This document shows, in pieces, positions 21,875 through 58,319 of a DNA stretch of 64,000 bases. Both the position numbers and the translations under genes were made by a program. The DNA is from Polyodon spathula (taxonomy: Eukaryota; Chordata; Actinopteri; Acipenseriformes; Polyodontidae), in contig NC_054535.1 in assembly GCF_017654505.1 (NCBI RefSeq), positions 44,157,164 to 44,221,163 of the forward strand. Reading direction: 5' to 3'. Numbering within the stretch: position 1 is the stretch's first letter; every line of letters begins with the position of its first letter. Under the pieces are notes generated by a model, which searched no databases, had not been told where the DNA came from, and saw only the letters and a list, made by a program, of their open reading frames with translations.

Positions 21875-22080
21875 CTAACAGATGGGGGTGATGGGGCAGA
21901 GCGCTTTGAGAAATGCAGACAACACGCAGAAAATGCAGTTCACAAATGCCTCCTTGGTGTGCTCCGGCCCGAGGCAGGAAGAGCATCTGGTGTGCTTGCC
22001 CTCCACCGGCAGTCTGGCCTTGCGTGCATCGCAGAGATAAAACCCAGGCATTATGCAAATAGCAATGTACAATAAGAAAG
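21875..22080 (-). pseudogene. DIRS gag-like zinc-knuckle fragment
   Basis: The frame reads GFYLCDARKARLPVEGKHTR then CSSCLGPEHTKEAFVNCIFC. The pattern C-x(4)-(K/R)LP-x(4)-H-x(2)-C-x(2)-CLG-x-EH resembles gag of fish DIRS elements. It continues in other frames toward 21672. Confidence 0.6.
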
Positions 22081-22164
22081 TAGATACTGCCTTAGCTGCT
22101 AAAGGCATCAACAGGGCTGTTAAAAATCTTCTTGGTACCAGACTGCGGATGTAAACACTGGTTG

Positions 22165-22260
22165 GTACAGTCCGGGTCAGTTCAGTGCCTGTAGCACTGG
22201 GTGGGTATGGTACCGACGGTACGGTGCCTGTAGCATCGGGTTGGTACAGCACCGTTACGG
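22165..22260. repeat. Short degenerate tandem repeat
   Basis: Two units of roughly 43 bases share GTGCCTGTAGCA(C/T)(T/C)GGGT, GGTA and ACCG. A third partial unit follows. It lies inside the DIRS remnant. Confidence 0.6.
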
Positions 22261-23511
22261 TTTATAGCTGCACCATACTGGTGCATTAACCAGCATCCTG
22301 GTATGGTACCAGGTTGGGAACAGAGCACTGACCTGTGCAAGCTACTGGCAAAACCACTCAGTCAGTACCCACAGGAGACTGAAGGAAGCCTGCAAGTTAG
22401 TAAACTAACAGCCCTCGTAAAGGTGATGAGAAAGCTGTCACCAAAACAGTATCAAGGTGCTGTGAGAGGGATTCCCGAAGCAGCCTCTTGGTCTTGCGCA
22501 GCAGCTGCTCTCACTACACAAGTGTGGTGTGCCGCAGCACACAATACAGATAATCCTGTGTGTAGTTTCTGTGAAAACAGAATACACTGAGAAAATAAAT
22601 ATTTCTCTCATACAATACAGTAATACAGTTACTTAAATTATACAAACTGTCTTGGAATATTGGCTGAAGCCAAAACAAGAATAAAAGTTATGCCAGCCGG
22701 AGCTATTGCAGCCTGTGGGGAGGGCACAAAGTCAGCAGATTTACATTGCTTGATCCCTGGGAAGGGGCCAAAACAGCCATTTGTAATATCTAGGTTTGTT
22801 CCAATTAACAGATTAAAATCGGACCAATTAATCAACTAATTGTTAGCAGATACTACTTTAAATCATGCATTCTGGGTAGACAGAAATGCGTGCTGCTATT
22901 TAGGAAGTGCTGATTTGAAGTGTGCACTCTCTCCCCAGAGGTGGTAGGACACTGGTTTCAAGCTTGTATAAAAAGGTGTTGTGTAAAAATCATAATTACT
23001 GTCTTGTTTTGTGCAAAGATTGCTGATAGTGTGCTGCGGGTGTACATATGTATTTGGAATTGGAAAGTTTATCTATGTTGATGTGATCATTTTTAACAGA
23101 ACAAGTAATAAAGTACTTAACTAAATACTTAGATGTCAGGTCAGTTCTTGAAAGGAAAAATGGCACAGAGATCTGGGCGTGCAAGCCTTTATACCCTCGG
23201 GGGCAGGCATGCCTGTCACAGGGGCTTGGCTGAGCAGCTTTGTTATATTTTATTCAGGTTTCGGGTCTTAAGGTTAATACCCATTTGATAATGGTTAAAT
23301 TTCATACTTGAAAGTGAATCACCGCTGTGTAACAAAAGCATGTTGTCTAGATCACAGATATGGACAGATGTAACTCAAGTGTATCGTCTCATTCATACAA
23401 CCTCAATAGAATAGCCACCGAAAGTCATGGTCACCAACACTCCGGCACAGTGTTTAAATAACCCTGCAAAAATAAGTCAGCAGGATACCAGGTTCTCTGG
23501 AATTGAAAAGT

Positions 23512-23517
23512 TTTATT
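23512..23517 (-). promoter_or_regulatory. SMAD1: Candidate SMAD1 polyadenylation signal
   Basis: AATAAA on the minus strand. It was chosen because it lies at a usual UTR distance and just before the DIRS remnant; unproven. Confidence 0.35.
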
Positions 23518-23762
23518 TATAGGAAAGAAGGGAAGGAAGCAAGTGCTAATGAAACCTTTTTTATTGAATCTTCCAGTAGAGACTTGATATTCATGGAATA
23601 AAATTGCCTTCCGGGAACACTACATACAGCACAACAAAACAAAACAAAAAACTGACAGGGAAAGCATTTAGTAAAAGTGCGTATAACAAGAGCAGAAAAG
23701 ATCATACAAAAAAGTGAATACAAAATGTCAGTTTAAAAACAAACTCTCCTGTAAAACTTTTT

Positions 23763-23768
<6 letters not shown>

Positions 23769-23805
<37 letters not shown>
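23769..23805. repeat. Poly-T run
   Basis: About 37 consecutive T on the plus strand. On the SMAD1 strand it is poly-A inside the 3' UTR and could mislead oligo-dT-based mapping of the 3' end. Confidence 0.95.
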
Positions 23806-23808
<3 letters not shown>

Positions 23809-24793
23809 GCTGGGTCTTGCAAAGCTTAAAAAAATAAAATCAAAAGTTTAGAAATGACCTGGCTGTCACTAATTTAATACAGCAACAGCCATGTCTACAT
23901 CTTCAAAACAAAGAAAGACCAAAACAAAAAATGTGTTTGCCACATGGGCTCAGGCATAACATTTTATGTAAAATAAATGATTTAGGTCAGTAACACAGCA
24001 ATATACATGTTACCTGTAAAATGCACATCGGGCGGCATGTATAACTGCTTTTCTGCTTATTTTGGTTTTCTACCATAATACAACTACCTGCATAATCCTG
24101 CAGACTATTCTACCCATACTAAACTTTCTAACATTACAGGCAGTTTTTTTTTTTTGTTTTACTCTAATGCAGAATACATCTCACACTATTTCCATTTAAC
24201 AACTGTAACAATCAGTACACAACAGAAAGGTTATTAAGAGGACACTGATAAATCTTATTTTGTATTTCACCCCCCTTTTGAAGTACTGCTATGGGAAGCA
24301 TAAAAAAAGGCTCTTGGTAGTTTTACATCTGTGCAACACATCTTTATCCTACAGTGTAAGCATCTGTGAGCATAAAAAACAATTGGAATTTTTTTTTGAC
24401 CATGATTATAATACAGAAACAAGCTAATGACAACTTCTGCTACAAAATAAACTATTTACTGTCCCCCCCCATCCCCCAATTGGTCATCTTCCACCTTTTA
24501 ATTCTTAATGTTCATGTAACAGACCCACTAAGAGAGCCACTAACTGCTTGGGTATACAATGGAATACTGATGTAAACTAAAACATATTAACAAGACCAGC
24601 ACTGATACTCAAAAGAAAAATGGTCTTGATTAGTACAGCTGGTCACAAAGATCAAGTATCTTCCAGACTCCCACACACCCCTGTGCCATTCTGCAATGTG
24701 CCCATTTCAAACATCCTTCAAGTAAAATGCAACCCCCCCCCTTTGAAATGCAATACTAGTTTTCAACAGCGATGGGCAAGGAAAGAGTTTTGC

Positions 24794-48697
<23,904 letters not shown>

Positions 48698-48872
48698 TCA
48701 GCTTCCCACAAAATATATATTTTTTTTTTATTGAAAACACAACTGAGTTCAGTTAAATTCAGGTTTTTGTCCGTCTCAGTTAAAGGTTGTGTGAGAATTC
48801 CGCCATCTGAATAAATCAGAGCCCAGCTTTGTTGTTCTTTCAGTCTGGTTACTGCGCTTTGTCACAAGCACC

Positions 48873-48919
48873 TGAGAGAGAGAGAGAGCAAGAGAGAGAG
48901 AGCAAGAGAGAGAGAGAGA
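48873..48919. repeat. (AG)n imperfect microsatellite
   Basis: AG units with two CA interruptions. Confidence 0.93.
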
Positions 48920-50574
48920 AACAAACATTGAGGGGAAGGAAGTTGTCAAAATGGGCAGGGTCTTATACATTTTGTCCAAACTTAAGGACTTGGACAAAAC
49001 AATAGTATACCAACTCTGAATGAAACCTAGCACAGGAAGCAGTTAAAACTGGCAGAACATCCTGGTCTCCAGGGAAAGTGATGTCATTTTATTATAGCTT
49101 CTGGGAATCTCTGGTCCTTGAGTAACATAGGGTCAAATGATACACATACCATGGAAATAGTGGGAGTCCCAACACTAGCACTGCAGTTTGGCTTTCAATA
49201 CAAGAGAGAGTCAGCAAACCCAGTGTTCATAAAGAAGCACAGCAAGTCTTTTATGCAGGGAAACATCCCCTGGAGAAATAATGCATATTTAAAGCCATGC
49301 ATGCATTAAAAAAAAAAACACACACACTCCTTTAATTAGTTAACCGTGTAATAATCATTTTATACTTCTAATTCTAAAACTGAAAGGTGTGCGAGAGGAA
49401 TCATAACCACTCAGACAAATGCTTAAGATTGGCTGTTACAAATCAATCATCCCTCCCCTAAATCCATTTAGGCGTAACATTTTAAAATGGCCCTGCATCT
49501 ATTGTCTGTGAACCCATAACCATCACATATTGTGCCTCCAACACCCAGTAGTTTTAAATGAATACTTATAACTTTGTAAAAATCAGAAAGTGACAATTAC
49601 ATAGAACTATTTTCATTTGGCAACACATTATATATAACACAAAAAATAAAACAAATTAAATTAAATAAGTTGCTGTTTCCAAAATGCAGTAGTATAAAAA
49701 ATAAGTCTGCGTGGCTATCAACAACAACTGACAGGAAAGCTAAAAGCCCTCCCTATATTTAGACTCAGTGCCTGCTCCCACTCTAACTGCTAATTTAATC
49801 TGGACCTTCTGCAACGGAAACACATTCATATCCAAAACCAGCATCAAAGGAAACATCTTTAGAGGAGATATCCTTCGAGCGGCCAGCACACAGTCCCATG
49901 CCACTTTCCACATTGTTCTACAACTCCTCTGGGAACAACGAAGAGTTTATTTATTTTTATTGCTGAAAACATCACTTCCTCCCCAACAAGTTTATAGTTC
50001 TCTACAGGTGGACTGCAGGAACTGGGTGGCTGTACTGTAGAACCACTGGAAAACAATCAACTATAATGCATGCTAGCTACTGGCCATTTCCTCACTCCAA
50101 CCCTGACTGTCACGTCAATGTGCTTAACCCCTTGATGGATATTAGAAGAGTTAAGTAGGTCACAATGTGCAGATTTTATTTCACAACCCTTTCCTTCAAT
50201 TAAAACAAAAGGTGACCACTCTTTTGTCTGGAGGCCTGGTTAGCAGAACCTCAACTACAAAAAGGTTAACAGAGTTTAAAAAAAAATAAAAAAATAAAAT
50301 ACAATACAGCAGAGCATTACAAACAATAGTGTGTGGTAAAGGTCTCTACTCCAGCGCAGAACATATTGCCCAATAGCATCAAGCTGTCCACTATACAATT
50401 CTATTTGTTGACAAGACAAAATGTTGGTTCATATTTCAAACTTCTGGTCGGAGTCGAGGGTCTCCGACTCCTTGCGTCAGGTCAGAATTACGTCACCCGC
50501 ATTCTTACGACGTGCATTTTTTATGTTAAGACGTACAGCCTCTTTGGGTCGGCGAACTGAAATCACATAGGGTC

Positions 50575-50705
50575 GGATAACATTGAAAAATGTCAATATC
50601 TGCTGAATGGTCAGAGTGAAGCTGCACAGCTTTTATAGCTTTCTGCACCTAATGTATCGCATTCATCTGCAACACAAGTATGAACCAGCCTTAACACACA
50701 GCAAT
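50575..50705 (-). repeat. MITE-like copy related to 7851-7950
   Basis: On the minus strand it reads AAGGCTGGTTCATACTTGTG then TTGCAG and, further on, AAGCTGTGCAGCTTCACT, matching the block at 7851 in order and spacing. No target duplication could be defined. Confidence 0.5.
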
Positions 50706-53084
50706 GGTCTAATACTGCTCTGCTTCTTACTTGCTCAAGGTTCTCAAATTAGTTTTATATAATAACATTAGGGTGAAAGTCTACTACGTATTTTTAGAGC
50801 TCTTCATTTAAGTTTGAGGCAGTAGCAGGAAGGTTTATTTCATGCACAAACAGCCATGTTTAGCAGAAAATTCCAGAACTTTATTAGGCATTGTAATTCT
50901 TTACGGTCCTTTGTTTCGCAGGATGATTCTTTAACACTTCTTACCAATGTTATTTCTCTCTCATTGCCATGAATTAAGAATGACATTTTTTTTATCACAG
51001 TTTAACGCATTGCAGTTTCTGGATCAGTCAGCATCTGTAGATCAAAGCTAACTTTAGCAAACCTCACCTACCCTGTCATTATGACAGAAAAACATCCCAC
51101 TGTACAGGAAGGCTGGAACAAGCAGTCACTTCTCACGCCATTGGAAAAAGTGCCACCACATCTCAGTTCTTCAGCCAGCTGTCAGGTGTACAGAGGCCTA
51201 ACTCATCTCATATTTGCATGACTAGCGCAATTCAAACGTATTTATAATTATAAGGTATAATTCAATTGTATGTACAACAATCACAAATCCTTAAAAGACC
51301 AACCTCAGAAATAGCATGCAAGAAATTGACTTTCCTGAATTGTACACTGCTTTTGGCAGGTCCTTTAGCTCTGTACAGAGAGGCAGCTGTAGTGATGAAG
51401 CACTGCAACTTCCCTTCCCCTCTCCAATCCACTCAGTTAATCAGTCTACGCAGACAAGTACAGCATTAATGGTTTCAAAAGCTGTTCTGCACTAACGACT
51501 ACAAATAGCTTTGGTAGAGTGAGCCTTGGCACAGAGGCGTATGCTTTGACTTAAACACTAATGTCAAGTTTACACACCTGTTGTAAAAAATACATTTAAG
51601 AGTACTGAAATATAAGTGAACACAATCATGTATTGTAAAGTATTCTGAGTTACCCATCATTAAAGCTTAATGTATTTTCTATTGAATTATATTATAATTG
51701 GTTTACCGAAAGGCACAGCTGAGATCAACTAAGTGTCTAGATGCTTATTCTCATATAGGCATCCGCAACTGTACATTGAATACACTTTATTCTTACTGTA
51801 AATATGAATTGCAGTTAAGGTTTTCAGACAAGCAGAATTATTGCATTACTCTGTAGTATGAACCATTTCAAATGCTAGAATGTCCTTTATATAGGAAACA
51901 GCAGATTGTGACATTCAATAAAAATGATTTTTCAACTTATGTATACTTAAGGCTTAACCAGAGCTCCATTTATAATTAAGGGCTAAACAGAAGGTCATTT
52001 GCTAGTAGAACTGCAAAACTAAAAATTTTGTGTAGTGGAAGGTACAGGTCAGGTAAGAAACCAGGCCAAATATTTAAGCTCAATGAAGATTTGTTGAGCT
52101 ACACCCCCTTTTGTAAACGCGTCTCATTTTGGAGTCATTTTCAGATCCTCAGAATCACACTTAGAAACGTCAGAAGCCCTATGAATTATTCTGTGCAGAT
52201 AACCAGGTAGGTCTTCTGCAGAATTCATGCAAAATAAGTACCACCACTTTAGTATTTATGTGCTGCTGGGGGGGTGGGGATTTTGAAGTGCATGTTCCTT
52301 CTAAAGTTGAAGAGATGTCACTTTCAAATTGCTTTTGTGTTCTTAATTTAACTGGCTTTCTGTTTGCAGCTCTGCTACTGTCTACCTACTTTACTGTCTG
52401 ATTTAATGACTCCACAAAAAGGCTTCCGGATGAAAGTATTGAAAATGGCCAAAATCTTTGAAGGGCTGAAATACCTTGTGGGACACAAGTTAACAAACTG
52501 ACATTTAATGGGCTTACTGATGAGGATCTGAAGGACTTGTGGTAAAATAATTGACCTGGTAATCTGTATCCTTACTGTAAATCAACAAGGACACTTCTGC
52601 CTGCAGCTCAGTGTGTACAAATGTGAGTGTGTGTAAAACTAAATTGAACAGTATCACAAAAATGATCACCATACAGCACCGCCCAGCCAAATTCTAATAT
52701 TACTATATCTTTGTGGCAAATAATGCAGAAAGTTTTATCACCACTGTAGCCCATGAAGAGGGCATTTCTCTGGTCATCACAAGGATTTTGATTCTTCTGT
52801 ACATCTCTAACATACGCTGGCCGTGTGCAAGAGTTACGTACATTAGAATAAACTATGATGGGCAACCGTTTTCTTTTCTCTGCTAATGGAGGAAATGAGT
52901 TCAACAGCTAAACTGAGGTAAACCTGTTTAGTTGTTTACTACTATGCACTGGACTTCCCTGACCTCAGCACCACGTTGCCGAACCTTCAGCTAATGCACT
53001 ATCCTTGCACTATTATGTCACTGTAGATATAACTTATTGTAAGCCTAAATTGTTGCATCCTATTTCATACTGTATTCGAGTAGT

Positions 53085-53172
53085 ATTTGCACTGTATTTA
53101 AATATGAATCTTGCCCTATAACACCTGTAAGTCACCTTGGATAAAGGAGACTGCCAAAAACAAAAATAAATA

Positions 53173-53234
<62 letters not shown>
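53085..53234 (+). mobile_element. L2-type LINE tail ending in (TAA)n
   Basis: The phrase GTAAGTCACCTTGGATAAAG then GAGACTGCCAAA, directly followed by a TAA/ATA tandem run (53174-53234), is the usual end of fish L2-like LINEs and of SINEs that borrow their tail. The 5' extent is uncertain. Confidence 0.65.
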
Positions 53235-53235
<1 letters not shown>

Positions 53236-53467
53236 GGTCAATTAAAGGGTCTTGCTGTGTCCAAATGGCTGCCTGCAGAGGAGCCAATTATTACCAAGGA
53301 TGATGGCGATGGTCTTGCGATATGGATGGGACACCAGTCACATTTTTACTGACACCCACCAATATAGCAACCGAGCTTAAAGATAATTTAAACTCATATG
53401 GTCAAACAACTCAGCCAGCCAGCCGTTCAAAGGCTATAGGCTTAGTGTTAACAGTCCTCACAGCTAG

Positions 53468-53469
<2 letters not shown>

Positions 53470-53499
<30 letters not shown>
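53470..53499. repeat. Poly-A run
   Basis: About 30 A on the plus strand. Lys-rich open frames over it are artefacts. Confidence 0.95.
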
Positions 53500-53501
<2 letters not shown>

Positions 53502-55154
53502 AAGATTCAATGTTGGTGCACATTTGTCTCCTTCCTGAGAAAAATATTATAGCAAAGTCAGCATCATCAACTATTTTCAGGAAATAATAAATATTAACAG
53601 TAAAATAAATCTCTACCACTGACTCTTAAACAATAAGCACAGATGTTTCAAAGGCATGTCAGTTGCATTCGGTGCCAACCTAGGTTTTAAAGCATTCCTT
53701 GAGCTGTATTTCTGCAAGTTGGTAAATAAATAAAAATACCAAACAATACTAATAGCACAAACACACTAATACTACTAAGAATTACTACTTTTAGAAAATC
53801 TTACTCCCAATACAACACTAAAATTCTTCCATCACTCTTTTGGAGGAAAAAAAAAAGGCTATACCAGACACCTGTGATTTCCTGCCCTTTCTATGTGCTT
53901 CAATTAGCACATGTGAGCTAATGGGATCTCATCATAGACTTTTACAGCCTGACCTCCATGTCATCCTGTATCATTTTGCAACGGTTCAGTGCTGTAAATC
54001 AATTTAGGATCTCAAGCAGGTTGAAGAGGCTGGTAATGATGCTCTATCTATGGCCCTGGGGGACTCCACATTATACAGAACTTACATTATTTATAAAAGG
54101 GCTAGATGATGCCTCCATTAGGCGCTGTTCAAATTAGCCCTTCTGTGATCTGGCTTAAACTCAGACACTTTAGAATGTTGTTTGAGCTACAAATCTTCTC
54201 TGATACAGTTGCACCTTTAAGTTCATACAATACTACATGCATTAAAATGGGCTGTCAAATTTGACACAGTACATGCAGAACTGTTCTTAAAACAACTTCT
54301 GAATAAACCTAATGCACAATGCAAACTTGCACTTAACTGAAACAAGAAAACAGACTATAAAATATTCACTCAGTTTGACCTCAGGATACAACAGAGCGCC
54401 ATGTGCTTTACACACTTCTACACTCAATGCCAAATTAAAGTTAAAAACCCTTTTGTTCACAAAGCATAAAACTGCTCTCATGTGCCAGCTCAGATTGCCA
54501 GGTGTATATCTACAACAAGGGCAGTATGTCACAAAACAGTCAAATAAATGTCTTAACATGGCAACTGACTAACATACTTAACATCACCCTCAGGGATAAA
54601 ATTGCAATTAGATCATCACAAACAAATATAAAAATGGGGGCATTCACAAGTCTGAATGCAGTTTAATCATTTTTCATTTGGAATTTATTCATTTTTTAGT
54701 TTTGTACCAACAAATGCTTGACACATTTTGAAAATAAAACTCTAGTTAACTTAACTTCGGTTCTGTTTTGTTTTTGAGCTGTGGTGGGGTACCTAATGCG
54801 ATTCCTGTCATTTAGAAGCTAATGCAACCCAACGCAGCCATCTTTCTGGTTTTTAAGTAAGCTTTGCTCCCAAATCAATCTTGTACAGCATTTCAAAACC
54901 ACAAAGACATTTTATATAAAGCAACAAATGTGACAGGAATGTATAATAAAAAAGTAAGGAGAAATCTGTCCTTTAGGTAATAAGATCTTGCCTCAAACTG
55001 CTTGCTGTCAAGTTTTGTTCCAGACTCTGCTGTGGGTCCACATCAAGTACAGATATACACTGTACAACACATAGCATCACTATTGCAATATGCCAAGTTC
55101 TAGAATCGAGACGCATGTGACACCTCGCCCACCACCGACTTAGGTTGTGTCAAT

Positions 55155-55189
<35 letters not shown>

Positions 55190-56135
55190 GCTGTTTTACC
55201 TTTAACGTGGGGACCGGTCAAAAAAAAAAAAAAAAAAATGTAAAGGTTCTAAGCAAATCTAAAATTATTTATTTTAGTATTTGAATTGGCCAGCTGCGAA
55301 AGGCCAGCTGCACTTCGTTTAAAAAAACAAAACAAAAAAAAAACATTTAAACAAAAGAAACTCAAATTACCGCCAAAGTGTTACATTAAGTGACTTTGTA
55401 TACATAGATGGCGCATTTTACGAGGGTATCCACAGTACAAACAAAACACAACACACGACTGCGGGAGTTTCAAAGAAAAGTGAAGCTGAGATAACTGATT
55501 TCGTAGCAAAAGCAAAACATAACACTTGTGCAACATATAATTTTTTGGTGACGTTTAAAACCTTATGTTGGAAAGTTAAATGCACCGTTTACGCATAGCA
55601 TTAAAAAAAAAAAAAAAAAAAAATCACTGATTCACATCATGACTTTTTTCTTAAGAAAAAATGGTTTTAAAACTACCCTTCCACGAACTGTACATTTTTT
55701 TTTTTTTTTTAAGTTGTCAAGTTCGATGTTTGATGAACTAGATGTAAACAAAACGAAGTTACTTAAATGCAGTCGTCTGAATCAAATAACACTTAACCAA
55801 TGTCTTAACAAATAATAGCGTACACTTTCACTAACTTGCGGAAATCCGTTTTCTTACATACAAAAACACACCACTGCCGAGCAGTTTAAAAGAATCTCAT
55901 AACGAAATACGTTGGAAAAATCCAGACTTTCTTCTGATTTTAGACGCCATCATGCTGGCTTAAAAACGAGGAAAAATGTATTTAAAAAAAAAAAGTTTAC
56001 AAACTTATCTAAAGACAAAACAACATGCAAACTTAAACAACCGCATACATAATAATCTACCAGTTCAAAGGAATCGCTGTATTTGTTGCAATTTCTGTGT
56101 TATTCGTGTATCCTCTAAAGTAAAACGAAAGTTAC

Positions 56136-56290
56136 CTCTCTTTTCATTCCCCCCAGCTCCTCTCTCCACAGCTGCCTAGGTTGATCTGGTCTCCCTGGCG
56201 TCAGCGAGTCGGGAGCCACCGCACCCTCCCCCCCCAGTGCTCAATATCACACCGCGGGGGTACAGCTAGGGGTCGTCTTACAATAACCAA
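56136..56290 (-). other. SMAD1: Candidate non-coding first exon of SMAD1
   Basis: A GC-richer block stands out from the AT-rich surroundings. On the minus strand it ends in AAAAGAG followed by GTAACT, a usable donor at 56135. It lies 7.5 kb upstream of the start codon, and SMAD1 genes are known to have non-coding 5' exons. No conserved sequence proves it, and the upstream limit is a guess. Confidence 0.35.
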
Positions 56291-56434
56291 CCAGGTCACT
56301 TACGAAGAGCTTACATCACGCGTCTCAATACAAAACTAGGGACAATATAGCCTTCTATAATCTCTGCGTGCACACTTGTAAATACTATAGCCGACTCTAT
56401 ATAACTCTATATGACGTATGACATATATTATATA

Positions 56435-56436
<2 letters not shown>

Positions 56437-56508
<72 letters not shown>

Positions 56509-56514
56509 TATATC
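56437..56514. repeat. (TA)n microsatellite
   Basis: Over 60 bases of alternating TA with a short imperfect tail. Confidence 0.96.
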
Positions 56515-56682
56515 TACAGTCCACTTAAACCTGCAAATTGTAGATGCACACACTGTGGATCTAAAGTGTTCATTAGCATAACCTTTTATAATACAGTAAA
56601 GACATAGAGACTATGATATCAACTCAATAATTACATTCTGGTTTTCTAGCTTTACAATTTATTTATTTATTTTTTTTAAATT

Positions 56683-56885
56683 ATGAATTAGTCATTTAAT
56701 AGATGCTTTTATCCAAAGCAACTTACAGAGACTAGGGGGTTAACTATACATCCCAGCTTCTGCTGTAGACTCACTTACAGGAGGAGCATAAGGAGGTTAA
56801 GCAGCTTGCTTAGGGTTGGGATTGCACTGGGAACCTACTGGTAACAAGCCCCTTTCTTAAACCACTGGAATACCATGCCTCCTTT
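56683..56885 (+). repeat. SINE-like interspersed repeat
   Basis: It contains GCTTTTATCCAAAGCAACTT, ACAGAGACTAGGGGGT, then GGAGGTTAAG, GGGAACCT, AACCACTGGA and GCCTCC. The same series is found at 6596-6745 and 57795-57980. It is a fish repeat that ends in a phrase like CCACTGGA...GCCTCC. The exact family is not known to me. Confidence 0.7.
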
Positions 56886-57121
56886 TTTAGTGCGCAGAGA
56901 AGTCTTTACAATTGTATACAACAATCTTTTTTTTTTTTAAATGTATTTCTCATTTTGCATATACATTTGACAAGCTCAAATGTCGTTATTTGAAAACAGG
57001 TTAAAAGAAAGAAATTACAGTAAGAACTTAAAAGAAAACGAAGAAGAAGAAGAACAGACTGCACTCTAAAGTTTGGATTTAAAGCAATAAGAAACCGTAT
57101 TAAAATCAATAAACATTTACA

Positions 57122-57260
57122 TAAGGTGGCTCAGGACAGCAAGTGACTCACCTACCTGTGGAGCAGAAGGTTACAAGTTCAATTGCCACATGGGGATAAC
57201 CTGGAAATACTCCAGCAGAATACGTTACATGTTTTATGGGGCATGACAAGAGGAGCTAGT
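57122..57260 (+). repeat. Possible tRNA-derived SINE head
   Basis: GGTGGCTCAGGACAGCAAGT looks like an A box, and GGTTACAAGTTCAATTGCCA, about 40 bases later, looks like a B box (GGTTCGANTCC type). The spacing fits a pol III internal promoter. It has no acceptor stem and is not a tRNA gene. Confidence 0.4.
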
Positions 57261-57724
57261 CTTAAGATGAGATAAATAGCCCCTCAGCAGGGGGACTGGC
57301 TCCAGTGTCCTCTTAAAATCACACATTCAAATCTTGATCTTCCATCGTCATTATGCAGAGAGAACAGAGAAGTACAGAGAAGAGAGGACCCACATGTTAA
57401 CAGGCAGCTCCTGCATATGAGCCCACCGTCATGGGTGCATAATTTGGTAATACAAGGAAGGAAAGGTTGTTCTGGTTCTATTAAAGAATAAATTAGAAAT
57501 TCGAACAAATAAATTAGAACTAATAAATTAGAACAGCTGTAAATAGCAAATTTATTATTTAAAAAAAAACAACAACAAATCCATGAGGTCAAACGAAGTT
57601 GTGTTGCAGGGGGGCAACCACTGCCCAGGAAGATATAACGCTTTGTCTCATCTGCAGGGGATCAGAACCAGTAAACGCAAAGACACGGCACTGCTTCATT
57701 ACATTAACTCACATAGATAAAAAC

Positions 57725-57985
57725 ATCTTTATATAGCACCTTTCATAGTGGACCACCATCACAAAGCACTTTACTGAGGTAGGCTGTGAGTTGTGCATTA
57801 TATACAGAGTCACTTACAATAGGATGCTGATTTAACATCTCATCCGCATGATGGCGCACAAGGAAGTTAAGTGACTTGCTTAGGGTCACCCAGTGAGTCA
57901 GTCAGTGGCAGAGATGTGATTTAAACCAGTGACCTGCTGGTTACAAGCCTTGGACTTTAACCATTGGATCACACTGCCTCCTAAT
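57725..57985 (+). repeat. SINE-like interspersed repeat
   Basis: It contains TTTATATAGCACCTTTCATA and GTGGACCACCATCACAAAGC at the start, then CACTTACAATAGGATG, CATCTCATCC, AAGTTAAGTGACTTGCTTAG, GGTCACCCAGTGAGTCAG and a CCATTGGATCACACTGCCTC end. The second half has the same layout as 56683-56885. Confidence 0.7.
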
Positions 57986-58319
57986 GCAGTTTTAAAAGTC
58001 ACAGCACTGTAATGACTCCTTCCTCCATATATCTCCAGTTTCTAACACTTAGTAAGGTATAGTTACAGTCAGTTTACTAAGACCGCAAAGGACTACAGCA
58101 AAACATGAAGATTACCAGGAGTCAAACCTTCAAACTGAAGCTGCAAGTGAGCCACAACAAAAACAACCCTCATCCTGGTATATTTGTTTAAAGCTTCAAT
58201 TAGATCTTCACTTTTGAGTAGCATATTTTTGTCTGCACAAGAAATGCTTATATTAAATAGCATAACCATCACTTCATTTATAGCTACCTCGTTATACATG
58301 GAAGGCACCCCTTAACTTC

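Larger units (their letters stand above)
19935..23330 (-). mobile_element. DIRS-type tyrosine-recombinase retrotransposon remnant
   Basis: The outer parts form an inverted repeat: CCCTTTCAAGTACGAAACTT at 19981 matches the reverse complement of 23281-23316 (CACTTTCAAGTATGAAATTT) with six differences in 36 bases. Inverted termini are typical of DIRS elements. On the minus strand 22075-21900 carries a gag-like zinc-knuckle stretch (GFYLCDARKARLP...HTRCSSCLGPEHTKEA). The stretch at 20450-20220 carries the CPVRALAYYADKTKS region of the DIRS tyrosine recombinase, then degenerates with stops. Reverse transcriptase was not recognised, so the interior is deleted. The element lies between SMAD1 and the MMAA remnant. 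Confidence 0.72.
23495..24793 (-). other. SMAD1: SMAD1 3' UTR (approximate)
   Basis: The stretch follows the SMAD1 stop codon on the minus strand. A canonical AATAAA is read on the minus strand at 23517-23512, about 1.28 kb after the stop, and would place cleavage near 23495. Other AATAAA hexamers occur earlier, so shorter UTRs are possible. It contains a long T run on the plus strand at 23769-23805 (A run in the transcript) and short C runs near 24465-24477 and 24732-24740. The end is inferred. Confidence 0.5.

Noticed and set aside
52608..52904. A 98-residue minus-strand frame with several Cys as a zinc-binding protein
   Set aside because: The Cys spacing fits no family, it has no splice context, and it ends in a short TG-rich stretch.
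57122..57260. A true tRNA gene
   Set aside because: There are box-like motifs but no acceptor stem or cloverleaf. A SINE head fits better.
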